NCBI RefSeq assembly: GCF_002213415.1
Contig: NZ_NJGU01000009.1
Location: 124,001-188,000 of the forward strand
Direction: 5' to 3'
Length of the DNA: 64,000 bases
Origin: Herbaspirillum robiniae
Lineage (GTDB): Bacteria > Pseudomonadota > Gammaproteobacteria > Burkholderiales > Burkholderiaceae_D
Shown piece by piece: positions 30,626 to 38,846 of this stretch; position 1 is the first letter of the stretch; each line of letters begins with the position of its first letter. The notes under the pieces were generated by a model. That model did no database searches. It had not been told where the DNA came from and saw only the letters and a program-made list of their open reading frames with translations. The position numbers and the translations under genes are program-made.

Positions 30626-30662
30626 AATCCGCCAAGCCCGCCAAACCCGCGCCGCCTGCATG

Positions 30663-30691
30663 AAAAAGCCGCACATTGGTGCGGCTTTTTT
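30663..30691. terminator. Bidirectional terminator between DUF2909 and ctaE
   Basis: A 12-bp stem (AAAAAGCCGCAC with GTGCGGCTTTTT, loop ATTG) with T-tracts on both strands, between the convergent DUF2909 gene and ctaE. Confidence 0.93.
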
Positions 30692-30711
30692 GTTGACGAT
30701 TCACTGCGGCC

Positions 30712-31572
30712 TTACAGCCAGTACACCACCACGTACAGGCCCAGCCACACCACGTCCACGAAGTGCCAGTACCATGCCGCGCCTTCGAAGGCGAAGTGAT
30801 GGGTCGGCGTGAAGTGGCCGCGCAGCAGGCGGTACAGCACCACCGACAGCATGATCGCGCCCATGGTCACGTGGAAACCGTGGAAGCCGGTCAGCATGAA
30901 GAAGGTGGAGCCGTAGATGCCCGAGGTCAGCTTCAGGTTCAGCTCGGTGTAGGCGTGGATGTATTCATAAGCCTGGAAGCCCATGAAGATCGCGCCCAGC
31001 AGGATGGTCAGGAACAGCCACACCGCGGTCTGCGTGCGGTGGCCGGCGCGCAGCGCGTGGTGCGAGATGGTCAGCGTCACGCCCGAGGTCAGCAGCAGCA
31101 GCGTGTTGATGGTCGGGATCGGGAACGGACCCATGGTGTTGAAGCTTTCCACCGTGCCGGCCGGTCCGACGTTGCCCCAGTGGGCGGCGAAGTTGGGCCA
31201 GATCACCTTGTGGTCGAGATCGGCCAGCCAGGGCATGGTGATGCTGCGGGCATAGAACAGCGCGCCGAAGAAGGCGGCGAAGAACATCACCTCGGAGAAG
31301 ATGAACCAGCTCATGCTCCAGCGGTAGGACAGGTCGATGTTCTCGCCGTAGAGGCCGGACTCGGACTCCTTGATGGCGTCGCCGAACCAGTAGTACAGCA
31401 CCACCAGCACCATCAGGATGCCGAAGATGTTGACATAGGGCGCCCACGAAGCGCCGTTGACCCATGCCGATGCGCCGATCATGGTGACCAGCATCGAAAT
31501 GCCCGCCAGCATCGGCCAGCGCGACGGTCCCGGTACGAAGTAGTGCGGCGCCTTGGCGTGTTGAGAACTCAT
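30712..31572 (-). CDS. ctaE: Cytochrome c oxidase subunit III
   Basis: A 286-residue membrane protein with seven hydrophobic segments, the third core subunit of the aa3-type oxidase. Conserved parts are the opening PHYFVPGPSRWPMLAGIS, MSWFIFSEVMFFAAFFGALF with the helix-III glutamate, LTGFHGFHVTMGAIML, and the C-terminal WYWHFVDVVWLGLYVVVYWL. The ATG at 31572 follows GGGAGATGGAA. It sits 121 bp after the DUF2970 gene and ends in a terminator, so SURF1 and the genes beyond it may be a separate transcript. Confidence 0.96.
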   Translation of the reverse strand: MSSQHAKAPHYFVPGPSRWPMLAGISMLVTMIGASAWVNGASWAPYVNIFGILMVLVVLYYWFGDAIKESESGLYGENIDLSYRWSMSWFIFSEVMFFAAFFGALFYARSITMPWLADLDHKVIWPNFAAHWGNVGPAGTVESFNTMGPFPIPTINTLLLLTSGVTLTISHHALRAGHRTQTAVWLFLTILLGAIFMGFQAYEYIHAYTELNLKLTSGIYGSTFFMLTGFHGFHVTMGAIMLSVVLYRLLRGHFTPTHHFAFEGAAWYWHFVDVVWLGLYVVVYWL

Positions 31573-31693
31573 TTCCATCTCCCGATACAAAATTCAGTGT
31601 TGGCCAGTGTTTGTTGTTGCTGCTTTTTTCGTGAGCTTTTTTGTGCGCCTCTTGCGCGCCTTTGTGCACTCTTCCTGACTGCAATTTCCCCTG

Positions 31694-31924
31694 CTAACCG
31701 CCGGCGGCGTTGGCCACCACCAGCCTGACGATGCTCACCAGCACCGCCACGAAGATCGCCGCGCCGATGACGCCGGCGATGATCACATGCACCGGGTTCA
31801 GCCGCGCCGCGTCCGACTCGTAGTCGCGTCGCTTGCGCACGCCGAAGAAGGACCAGAACACCGCCTTCATCGTCGCGCCGAACGAGGCCTTGCGCTGCGA
31901 CGCCTGCTTCAGGTCTTCGGTCAA
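31694..31924 (-). CDS. DUF2970 small membrane protein
   Basis: A 76-residue protein with a basic cytoplasmic N terminus (about 1-45, including SFGATMKAVFWSFFGVRKRR) and one C-terminal helix (about 47-70). This matches DUF2970, a family encoded between ctaG and ctaE in many betaproteobacteria. Its function is not established; co-location with oxidase assembly genes is the only clue. It is 28 bp downstream of ctaG. Confidence 0.85.
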   Translation of the reverse strand: MTEDLKQASQRKASFGATMKAVFWSFFGVRKRRDYESDAARLNPVHVIIAGVIGAAIFVAVLVSIVRLVVANAAGG

Positions 31925-31952
31925 AGCGTCCCTTTCACGGCATACGCCGGTT

Positions 31953-32516
31953 TCAGCCTTCCTTCTTGTCCTTGCCGCCGATCTCGAAGAAGGTGTACGA
32001 CAGCGTGATGGTCGTCACCTCCTTGGGCAGCTTGGGGTCGATGTAGAACACCACCGGCATCTGCTTGGCCTGGTTCGGGCCCAGCGTCTGCTGCGTGAAG
32101 CAGAAGCACTCGACCTTCTTGAAGAAGGCCGCCGACTGCTGCGGCGCATAGCTCGGGATGGCCTGGGCGTCGACATTGCGCGCCTGGGTGTTCACCACCT
32201 CGTAAGTCACCTGCGTCATCTCGCCCGGATGCACCTTCATGCTGGCCACCGTCGGCCGGAAGCGCCAGGGGCCCTGCGCGTTGCCGTCGAACTCGACAGT
32301 CACCGTGCGCGACTTGTCGACCTGGGTATTGGCCGGCGCCTCCACGGTCGCGTCCTTGGGCGTGAGGAAATTGACGCCGGTGACCTCGCAGATCTTGCGG
32401 TACACCGGAATCAACGCGTAGCCGAAGCCGAACATCAGCACCGCCACCACCACCAGCTTGCGCAGCATCACGCGGTTCAGGCCGCGGCCTTCGTCGGGGG
32501 TCTCTTCGGCGCTCAT
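31953..32516 (-). CDS. ctaG: Cytochrome c oxidase assembly copper chaperone CtaG/Cox11
   Basis: A 187-residue Cox11-family protein that delivers copper to the CuB centre of oxidase subunit I. It has one N-terminal membrane helix (about 18-37) and a periplasmic beta domain. The copper-binding motif is CFCFTQQTL, with a further conserved cysteine in RKICEVTGVNFL. The C terminus has the typical TLSYTFFEIGG. Its ATG overlaps the stop of the preceding 36-residue gene (ATGA), and ctaD lies upstream. Confidence 0.95.
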   Translation of the reverse strand: MSAEETPDEGRGLNRVMLRKLVVVAVLMFGFGYALIPVYRKICEVTGVNFLTPKDATVEAPANTQVDKSRTVTVEFDGNAQGPWRFRPTVASMKVHPGEMTQVTYEVVNTQARNVDAQAIPSYAPQQSAAFFKKVECFCFTQQTLGPNQAKQMPVVFYIDPKLPKEVTTITLSYTFFEIGGKDKKEG

Positions 32517-32623
32517 TTGGCGAACCAGATGCGGTTGATGAAGATGCCGACGAAGAAGGCCAGCGCCACCAGTCCCAGCAGCAGGCCGGTCCTGAGATTG
32601 TTCGGTTTCTTGCGTTCCGACAT
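32513..32623 (-). CDS. 36-residue cytochrome oxidase small assembly protein
   Basis: A very short gene: MSERKKPNNLRTG followed by one hydrophobic helix (about 14-30) and the end FINRIWFAK. The ATG is at 32623. Its TGA overlaps the ctaG ATG in an ATGA junction, which strongly supports translation. Proteins of this size and shape between ctaD and ctaG are known in Burkholderiales as small oxidase assembly proteins. It has one helix with a basic N-terminal side, so the N terminus is probably cytoplasmic. Confidence 0.85.
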   Translation of the reverse strand: MSERKKPNNLRTGLLLGLVALAFFVGIFINRIWFAK

Positions 32624-32695
32624 GGGGAATCCGTTTCTGTGGTGGACGACGGCCGGGCCGCCGTCCACGGGATCATTGAGCGATTGCCTGAGCTG

Positions 32696-34303
32696 TCACT
32701 TGAAGACGGGCGGCTCTTCGAAGGTGTGGAAGGGCGCCGGGCTGGGCACGGTCCATTCCAGGCCTTCGGCGCCGTCCCACGGTTTGGCTTCCGCCTGCTT
32801 GCCGCCCTTGATCGACGGGATCACCACGCAGAACAGGAAGTACACCTGCGACAGGCCGAAACCGAAGGCGCCGATGGAGGCGATCATGTTGAAGTCGGTG
32901 AACTGCGCCGGGTAGTCCGCATAGCGGCGCGGCATGCCGGCCAGGCCCAGGAAGTGCATCGGGAAGAAGGTCACGTTGAAGGTGATCAGCGAGGCCCAGA
33001 AGTGGAACTTGCCGCGCCATTCGTTGTACATGTAACCGGTCCACTTCGGGCCCCAGTAGTAGTAGCCGGCGAACAGCGCGAACAGGGAGCCCGCCACCAG
33101 CACGTAGTGGAAGTGCGCCACCACGTAGTAGGTGTCCTGCATCTGGATGTCGATCGGGGTCACCGCCAGGATCAGGCCGGTGAAGCCGCCCATGGTGAAC
33201 ACGAAGATGAAGCCCACCGAGAACAGCATCGGGGTCTCGAAGGTCATCGAGCCGCGCCACATGGTGGCGATCCAGTTGAAGATCTTCACGCCGGTCGGCA
33301 CCGCGATCAGCATCGTGGCGTACATGAAGAACAGCTGCGCCGTCACCGGCATGCCGGTAGTGAACATGTGGTGCGCCCAGACGATGAAGGACAGGATCGC
33401 GATCGAGGCGGTCGCGTACACCATCGACGCGTAGCCGAACAGCGGCTTGCGGGCGAAGGCCGGGATGATCTGCGAGACGATGCCGAAGGCCGGCAGGATC
33501 ATGATGTAGACCTCGGGGTGGCCGAAGAACCAGAAGATGTGCTGGTACATCACCGGGTCGCCGCCGCCGGCGGCGTTGAAGAACGAGGTGCCGAAGTGGC
33601 GGTCGGTCAGCGTCATGGTAATGGCGCCGGCCAGCACCGGCATCACGGCGATCAGCAGGTAGGCGGTGATCAGCCAGGTCCAGCAGAACATCGGCATCTT
33701 CATCAGCGTCATGCCGGGCGCGCGCATGTTGAGGATGGTGACGATGATGTTGATCGAGCCCATGATCGACGAGGCGCCCATGATGTGCATGGCGAAGATG
33801 CCCATGTCCATGCCCGGGCCCATCTGCGTGGACAGCGGCGCGTACAGCGTCCAGCCCGCGGCGGTCGCGCCGCCCGGCACCAGGAAGGAGCCGGCCAGCA
33901 GGAGCGCGGCCGGCGGCAGCAGCCAGAACGAGAAGTTGTTCATCCGCGCGAACGCCATGTCGGAGGCGCCGATCTGCAGCGGGATCATCCAGTTGGCGAA
34001 GCCGACGAAGGCCGGCATGATCGCGCCGAACACCATCACCAGGCCGTGCATGGTGGTGAGCTGGTTGAAGAACTCGGGCTTGAAGAACTGCAGGCCGGGA
34101 TGGAACAGCTCGGCGCGGATCAACAGCGCCAGCACGCCGCCCGAGAGCAGCATCGTGAACGAGAACCACAGGTAGAGCGTGCCGATGTCCTTGTGGTTGG
34201 TGGCGAACACCCAGCGGCGCCAGCCGTGCGGATGGTCGTGGGAATGATCGTGGTCGTGGCCGTGCGCGTGGTGATCAGGTGCGTGATCAACGGTGGTGGT
34301 CAT
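32696..34303 (-). CDS. ctaD: Cytochrome c oxidase subunit I
   Basis: A 535-residue, twelve-helix subunit holding heme a and the heme a3-CuB centre. The core begins HGWRRWVFATNHKDIGTLYL. The CuB/heme ligand regions are visible: FWFFGHPEVYIMILPAFG (His-Pro-Glu-Val-Tyr), SFIVWAHHMFTTGM (His-His) and QDTYYVVAHFHYVL (His-Phe-His). The N terminus is unusually rich in His and Asp (about residues 6-28), as in related betaproteobacterial subunits, possibly for metal binding. The ATG at 34303 follows CAGGAAT. It lies 19 bp after ctaC. Confidence 0.97.
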   Translation of the reverse strand: MTTTVDHAPDHHAHGHDHDHSHDHPHGWRRWVFATNHKDIGTLYLWFSFTMLLSGGVLALLIRAELFHPGLQFFKPEFFNQLTTMHGLVMVFGAIMPAFVGFANWMIPLQIGASDMAFARMNNFSFWLLPPAALLLAGSFLVPGGATAAGWTLYAPLSTQMGPGMDMGIFAMHIMGASSIMGSINIIVTILNMRAPGMTLMKMPMFCWTWLITAYLLIAVMPVLAGAITMTLTDRHFGTSFFNAAGGGDPVMYQHIFWFFGHPEVYIMILPAFGIVSQIIPAFARKPLFGYASMVYATASIAILSFIVWAHHMFTTGMPVTAQLFFMYATMLIAVPTGVKIFNWIATMWRGSMTFETPMLFSVGFIFVFTMGGFTGLILAVTPIDIQMQDTYYVVAHFHYVLVAGSLFALFAGYYYWGPKWTGYMYNEWRGKFHFWASLITFNVTFFPMHFLGLAGMPRRYADYPAQFTDFNMIASIGAFGFGLSQVYFLFCVVIPSIKGGKQAEAKPWDGAEGLEWTVPSPAPFHTFEEPPVFK

Positions 34304-34322
34304 ATTCCTGTTCTCCAATCGA

Positions 34323-35483
34323 TTACTTGCGGCCGGCCAGCACTTCTGCGGGCTGTACGATGTTTTCCTGCGCCTTGTTGGACCAGCTGTTGCGCGTGTA
34401 GGTGATCACGGCGGCGATCTCGGTGTCGTTGAGGACGCTCTTCCAGGCCGGCATGGCGTTCTTGCCGTTGAGGACCGTATGGATCTGTGCCGCCTTGGGG
34501 CCGTTGACCACCGGGTCGCCGTCCAGCGCCGGGAACGCGCCAGGCACGCCCTTGCCGTTGGCCTGGTGGCACACCGCGCAATTGGCGGTATAGACCTTTT
34601 CGCCGCGCTGCTTCAGCTCATCGATGGTCCAGGTCTTGTTCGGATCGTCGGCCTTGGCGGCCATTTCCTTCTTCTTCTCGTCGACCCACTTCTTGTAGTC
34701 GGCCTCGCTGACCACGTTCACCACGATGGGCATGAAGGCGTGGTCCTTGCCGCACAGCTCCACGCACTGGCCGCGGTAGGTGCCGATCTTCTCGGCGCGG
34801 AACCAGGTGTCGCGCACGAAGCCGGGGATCGCATCCTGCTTCACGCCGAAGGCCGGAATGGTCCAGGAGTGGATCACGTCGTTGGCGGTGGTGACGATGC
34901 GCACCTTCTTGTTGACCGGCACGACCACGGGGTTGTCGACTTCCAGCAGGTAGTTGTCGTTCTTGGTCAGCGCGGGGTTGGTGACCTGCTCGCGCGGCGT
35001 GGCCAGGTTGGAGAGGAAGGAGATGCCTTCACCCTCGCCCTTGAGGTAGTCATAGCCCCACTTCCACTGCATGCCGGTGACCTTGATGGTGAGGTCGGCG
35101 TTGGAGGTGTCCTTCATCGCCACCACGGTCTTGGTCGCGGGCAGCGCCATGCCGATGACGATCAGGAAAGGCACGATGGTCCAGGCGATTTCCACGGTCG
35201 TGCTTTCGTGGAAGGTCGCGGCCTTGTGGCCCAGCGATTTGCGGTGCTTGAGGATGGAATAGAACATCACGCCGAACACCGCCACGAAGATCACCAGGCA
35301 GATGATCAGCATCAGGATGTGCAGGTCGTAGATTTGTTCGGCGATCTTGGTGACGGGCGGCTGGAAGTTCATCTGCCTTACTGCGGGTCCCCCTGGACTG
35401 TCCACCACTGCCCAGGCCGGGATTCCGGCCGCCAGCAGCGATGCACCGAGGGTCAACGATTGAAGGCGCTTCGCAAGTTTCAT
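34323..35483 (-). CDS. ctaC: Cytochrome c oxidase subunit II with fused cytochrome c domain
   Basis: A 386-residue secreted, membrane-anchored subunit. A signal peptide ends near AWA (residue 25). Two helices (about 52-75 and 98-116) precede the CuA cupredoxin domain, whose ligands His205, Cys240, Cys244, His248 and Met251 are all present. A C-terminal cytochrome c domain carries CAVCH (302-306) and a likely axial Met344 in NAMPAW. This is a caa3-like arrangement in which electrons enter via the fused heme c. The gene leads the ctaC-ctaD run; a DUF2244 gene precedes it by 34 bp. Confidence 0.97.
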   Translation of the reverse strand: MKLAKRLQSLTLGASLLAAGIPAWAVVDSPGGPAVRQMNFQPPVTKIAEQIYDLHILMLIICLVIFVAVFGVMFYSILKHRKSLGHKAATFHESTTVEIAWTIVPFLIVIGMALPATKTVVAMKDTSNADLTIKVTGMQWKWGYDYLKGEGEGISFLSNLATPREQVTNPALTKNDNYLLEVDNPVVVPVNKKVRIVTTANDVIHSWTIPAFGVKQDAIPGFVRDTWFRAEKIGTYRGQCVELCGKDHAFMPIVVNVVSEADYKKWVDEKKKEMAAKADDPNKTWTIDELKQRGEKVYTANCAVCHQANGKGVPGAFPALDGDPVVNGPKAAQIHTVLNGKNAMPAWKSVLNDTEIAAVITYTRNSWSNKAQENIVQPAEVLAGRK

Positions 35484-35517
35484 GGATTTCCTCAAAAGCC
35501 CAAGAAGATTATAAGAA

Positions 35518-35979
35518 TTAGAATTTCGGCAACACACCTATCCTCACGGACAGTTCGCGTTCAAGCTCGCGCGCGAACTCGCGTCGTTTCCATTCGCTCA
35601 TAAAACGGCCCACTTCCACGCGCATGCCGGAGCTCTCCAGCCCCACCAGCGCCTGTCGGGCTCCGGGAAAATCGATGCGCGCGCGGCGCAGGTCCAGCCT
35701 GACCAGGTTTGCCTCGCCTGCCTGCGTCACCTCGACGATCAGGCAGTCGTCTTCCAGTACGACGTGTTCGCGATCAGTTGCATGGCGGGCGTACATCAGG
35801 AAAGCGATGCCGACCGCCGACAGTTCAATGACAGAAAATATCAGGATTGTCCATGCGCCATGGACGGTGAACGCCAACGCGATCGCCAGCGATACTGCAC
35901 AGAGGATTGCAAATACCCACGCCAGCTGGCGCGGCGCAATCGAACAATTGCGCTTCAATATCCATTCCCGCGTCTCCAT
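35518..35979 (-). CDS. DUF2244 membrane protein
   Basis: A 153-residue protein with two adjacent hydrophobic helices (about 17-37 and 42-62) and a soluble C-terminal domain containing HVVLEDDCLIVEVTQ and FMSEWKRREFARELERELS. This matches DUF2244, often found directly upstream of coxB/ctaC. Function is unknown. It is probably the first gene of the cta transcript; a promoter candidate lies about 165 bp upstream. Confidence 0.82.
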   Translation of the reverse strand: METREWILKRNCSIAPRQLAWVFAILCAVSLAIALAFTVHGAWTILIFSVIELSAVGIAFLMYARHATDREHVVLEDDCLIVEVTQAGEANLVRLDLRRARIDFPGARQALVGLESSGMRVEVGRFMSEWKRREFARELERELSVRIGVLPKF

Positions 35980-36365
35980 AGCACCTCGCCAGCATGATTG
36001 TCGGTCGAGTGTGTCTCTCCAGCCACTGGAGGCGGCGCTTGTCTCGTTGCGCCGGCGTCGCGGGGCCGGGATTGCCCTCCGTCGACGCGCCTGGCGCAGG
36101 CGCCGTCCGCATTGCGGCTCTTTATTTATTCTTAACCATTTGAGTATAAGGGGTAACGTCGCCGCTGATCAAGCGCGCGCCGCCGGCCCTTCTCCATCCT
36201 CGCTTTCGTCCTGTTTCCTGTCTTGCACCCTGGCTCGCCAAGCCGCCACGGGACTGGCTTTGCGGACTTCGGTGCGGTTCAGCAGGGCGTAACGATACAG
36301 CAACTATTACTTTGAACAGATGGGCATCGGCAACTAACCCATATATGCAATTTTCACTAAGCCGC
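35980..36365. other. Intergenic region upstream of the cta operon
   Basis: About 385 bp without a convincing gene. It contains an AT-rich patch near 36118-36150 with the promoter candidate for the cta operon, and a second AT-rich stretch at 36300-36360 just after the stop of the methyltransferase gene on the same strand. No terminator is obvious at that stop. Confidence 0.4.
36143..36172 (-). promoter_or_regulatory. Sigma70-like promoter candidate for the cta operon
   Basis: On the minus strand TTGATC (36167-36172) and TATACT (36143-36148) are 18 bp apart, in an AT-rich island about 165 bp before the DUF2244 start. Confidence 0.5.
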
Positions 36366-37313
36366 TTATTTGCGCGGCAAATCGAAACGAATAATGCTCT
36401 CGCCCGACGAGGTGGTCTTGGGCACCGGCCGGAAGGCGTGGCCGTACACCACTTCGAAGGTCAAGGGGATCTTGCCCTCGTGGTTGCGCATCGCCTCGAA
36501 GGCCGCCAGCAGCTGCGCATGCTGCGCGCGCGACAGCAGGCCGCGGCGGCGCGACTCCAGCGGATTGCCGCCCCAGGCGCGCACATCCTCCAGCAGGCGC
36601 TGCGGCGTCTCGTAGGTCACGGTGATGGTTTCCATGTCCATCACCGGGGTCGAGAAACCGGCGTTGACCAGCATGTCGCCGAAGTCGTGCATGTCGACGA
36701 ACGGCAGCGTGTGCGGTGCAATATCGATGCTCTCGAAGGCGTTGCGCACCTCGCGCAGGGTGTCGGGACCGAAACAGGAGAACATCAGCAGGCCCTCCAC
36801 CCGCAGCACGCGGCGCCATTCGGCGAACACGCGGTCGGGCTGGGGATGCCAGTGCAAGGCGAGATTGGACCAGACCAGGTCCAGCGAATTGGGGCCCAGC
36901 GGCAGCTGCGCGAAGTCGGCGCAGGCCAGCTCGGGGCCGTTGGCGCCGGCGCCGTTGGTGCCCAGCCACTTGTTGATCGAACCGAACAGGCGGTTGACCG
37001 CCGACTGCGCCCCGCGCTGGTGCTCGGCGGCGACGGCCAGCATGCCGTAGGCGCCGTCCAGGCCCAGCACCTGCGCCTCGGGATAGCGCTTCTGCAACAC
37101 CGGCAGGTCGGCGCCTTCGCCGCAGCCGGCGTCGAGCACTTCCCTGGGCGCGATCTTCACCAGCGCCAGCCGCTCCTGCATGCGCGCGGACACCTCGCGA
37201 CGCAGGAAGTCGGATTCGGCCACCAGCTGCGGCCGGCCGAAGCGGCGGCGCACCAGGGGCAGATCGATGGGAGCGCTGAGCTTGGCGCTGGCGGATGGCG
37301 GACTGGCGGACAT
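36366..37313 (-). CDS. BioC-like SAM-dependent methyltransferase
   Basis: A 315-residue class I methyltransferase. Motif I is VLDAGCGEGADLPVL, followed by VLGLDGAYGMLAVA. The post-motif region SLDLVWSNLALHWHPQPDRV closely resembles BioC, the malonyl-ACP O-methyltransferase that starts the pimeloyl moiety of biotin. Proteins of this type beside comF are often annotated as biotin-synthesis methyltransferases, but no other bio genes are here, so the substrate is uncertain. I use the ATG at 37313; a GTG three codons upstream is possible. It is divergent from comF. Confidence 0.78.
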   Translation of the reverse strand: MSASPPSASAKLSAPIDLPLVRRRFGRPQLVAESDFLRREVSARMQERLALVKIAPREVLDAGCGEGADLPVLQKRYPEAQVLGLDGAYGMLAVAAEHQRGAQSAVNRLFGSINKWLGTNGAGANGPELACADFAQLPLGPNSLDLVWSNLALHWHPQPDRVFAEWRRVLRVEGLLMFSCFGPDTLREVRNAFESIDIAPHTLPFVDMHDFGDMLVNAGFSTPVMDMETITVTYETPQRLLEDVRAWGGNPLESRRRGLLSRAQHAQLLAAFEAMRNHEGKIPLTFEVVYGHAFRPVPKTTSSGESIIRFDLPRK

Positions 37314-37329
37314 CGAAACCACGAACAGG

Positions 37330-37338
37330 TGAGATAAT
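37330..37338 (+). promoter_or_regulatory. Extended -10 promoter candidate for comF
   Basis: TGAGATAAT resembles the extended -10 form and lies 45 bp before the comF ATG. Confidence 0.35.
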
Positions 37339-37382
37339 GCGCGTAGTTTAGTCGAAATCCATATTTCCCGGGCGCACTACCG

Positions 37383-38216
37383 ATGGACGTCAAACCGCAG
37401 AAACCTGCGGCCGCGCAGGCCGCCCCCAAGCCCGCCGGCTACAGGCGCGTTGCCCCGGCCAAGCCGAAAAAGGACGGCTGGGTGCGCCGCATGCTGGCGC
37501 GCGTGCCGCCGCTGCTGCCGACCTCGTGCGCCCTGTGCGGCCACGCCGGGCGCGACATCCTCTGCTCGCCCTGCCACAAGCGCTTCTTCACCCGCCAGCA
37601 CCGCCGCTGCATCCAGTGCGCGCTGCCCATGCCCGTGACCGGCAAGGAGCTGCGCTGCGGCGCCTGCCTCAAGGACCGCCCGGCCTTTGACGCCACCATC
37701 GTCGCCACCGATTATTACGCCCCGTCCGACCAGCTCGCGCTGGCCCTGAAGTTCGGCGGCGACCTGCGCTTGTCGCCGCTGCTGGCGTCGCTGATCCGCG
37801 ATGCGGCCCTGCGCACGCCGGTGCCGGGCAGCGATGTGCAGCTAGCCTTGCCCACCATGCTGGCGCCGGTGCCGCTGGGCCTGCAGCGCCTGCAGGAACG
37901 CGGCTTCAACCAGGCGCTCGAGATCGCCCGCCCGCTGTCGGCGCTGCTGGACATCCCGCTGCACCCGCGCCTGCTCGAGCGCAAAAAGGAAACCCAGGCG
38001 CAATCGGCGCTGCCGATGCCCGCCCGCGTGCGCAACGTGCGCCAGGCCTTCGTCATTCCCTACGATGCGATGGACCAGGTGCGCGGGCGCCATGTGGGCG
38101 TGATCGACGACGTCATGACCACCGGCGCCACGCTCAACGAAGTCGCCATCGTGCTCAAGCGCCACGGCGCCAAGCGCGTGACCAACCTGGTCTTCGCGCG
38201 CACCCTGCCGGTCTGA
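37383..38216 (+). CDS. comF: ComF-family phosphoribosyltransferase-like protein
   Basis: A 277-residue ComF/GntX-family protein. After a basic, Ala/Pro-rich N terminus, a zinc-finger-like set of cysteines appears (CALCGHAGRDILCSPC and RRCIQCALPM, later RCGACL). The C-terminal phosphoribosyltransferase fold has the PRPP loop VGVIDDVMTTGATLNEVA. ComF proteins are needed for DNA uptake in several naturally competent bacteria and GntX is its E. coli relative; the biochemical reaction is not established. trmL follows 30 bp downstream. Confidence 0.9.
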   Translation: MDVKPQKPAAAQAAPKPAGYRRVAPAKPKKDGWVRRMLARVPPLLPTSCALCGHAGRDILCSPCHKRFFTRQHRRCIQCALPMPVTGKELRCGACLKDRPAFDATIVATDYYAPSDQLALALKFGGDLRLSPLLASLIRDAALRTPVPGSDVQLALPTMLAPVPLGLQRLQERGFNQALEIARPLSALLDIPLHPRLLERKKETQAQSALPMPARVRNVRQAFVIPYDAMDQVRGRHVGVIDDVMTTGATLNEVAIVLKRHGAKRVTNLVFARTLPV

Positions 38217-38246
38217 TCCCGGCTGTCATTTTTGCAGGAGAGTTTT

Positions 38247-38729
38247 TTGTTCCACGTAGTACTGGTCGAACCCGAGATCCCGCCCAACACGGGCAACGTC
38301 ATCCGCCTGTGCGCCAATACCGGCGCGCAGTTGCACCTGGTGGAGCCGCTCGGCTTCCCGCTGGACGATGCCAAGATGCGCCGCGCCGGCCTCGACTATC
38401 ACGATTACGCCACCATGCTGGTGCACGCCAGCTGGGACGCCTTCCTGGCGCGCCGCCGCGAGGATCCGCAATTCGACGAGACCCGCATGTTCGCCATGAC
38501 CACGCATGGCTCGACGCCTTTCGCCGGCCTGGCCTTCCGCCCTGGCGACACCTTCGTGTTCGGTTCCGAGACGCGCGGCCTGGCGCCGGATCTGCGCAAT
38601 GCCTTCCCGACCACGCAACGCATCCGGCTGCCGATGCGGCCGGACAACCGCAGCCTCAATCTCTCCAACACCGTGGCGGTGGTGGTCTATGAGGCGTGGC
38701 GACAGAACGGTTACGCGGGCGGCAGCTGA
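38247..38729 (+). CDS. trmL: tRNA (cytidine/uridine(34)-2'-O)-methyltransferase
   Basis: A 160-residue SPOUT-family enzyme that 2'-O-methylates the wobble base of certain leucine tRNAs. Diagnostic knot motifs are VLVEPEIPPNTGNVIRLCAN, FVFGSETRGL and LPMRPDNRSLNLSNTVAVVV. The TTG at 38247 is the likely start: an AGGAG element lies about six bases before it and the length then matches E. coli TrmL (157). An in-frame TTG five codons earlier has no such site. It ends before a bidirectional terminator. Confidence 0.93.
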   Translation: MFHVVLVEPEIPPNTGNVIRLCANTGAQLHLVEPLGFPLDDAKMRRAGLDYHDYATMLVHASWDAFLARRREDPQFDETRMFAMTTHGSTPFAGLAFRPGDTFVFGSETRGLAPDLRNAFPTTQRIRLPMRPDNRSLNLSNTVAVVVYEAWRQNGYAGGS

Positions 38730-38800
38730 CTTTTTCTGCGCGCGCCGGCTTCGATGCGCGGCGCTGCCGCCAACCGGCCCGCAGCGGCTCTCCAAAAACA

Positions 38801-38826
38801 AAAACGGCTCCTTGCGGAGCCGTTTT
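38801..38826. terminator. Bidirectional terminator between trmL and the ABC importer
   Basis: An 11-bp stem (AAAACGGCTCC with GGAGCCGTTTT, loop TTGC) between convergent genes, with terminal A and T runs on each side. Confidence 0.88.
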
Positions 38827-38846
38827 CCATTCAAGCGCGATGACGC

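Noticed and set aside
32639-34405. 588-codon plus-strand open frame opposite ctaD
   Set aside because: It is antisense to a subunit I gene with all ligand motifs. The His/Arg/Asp-rich composition arises from its codons.
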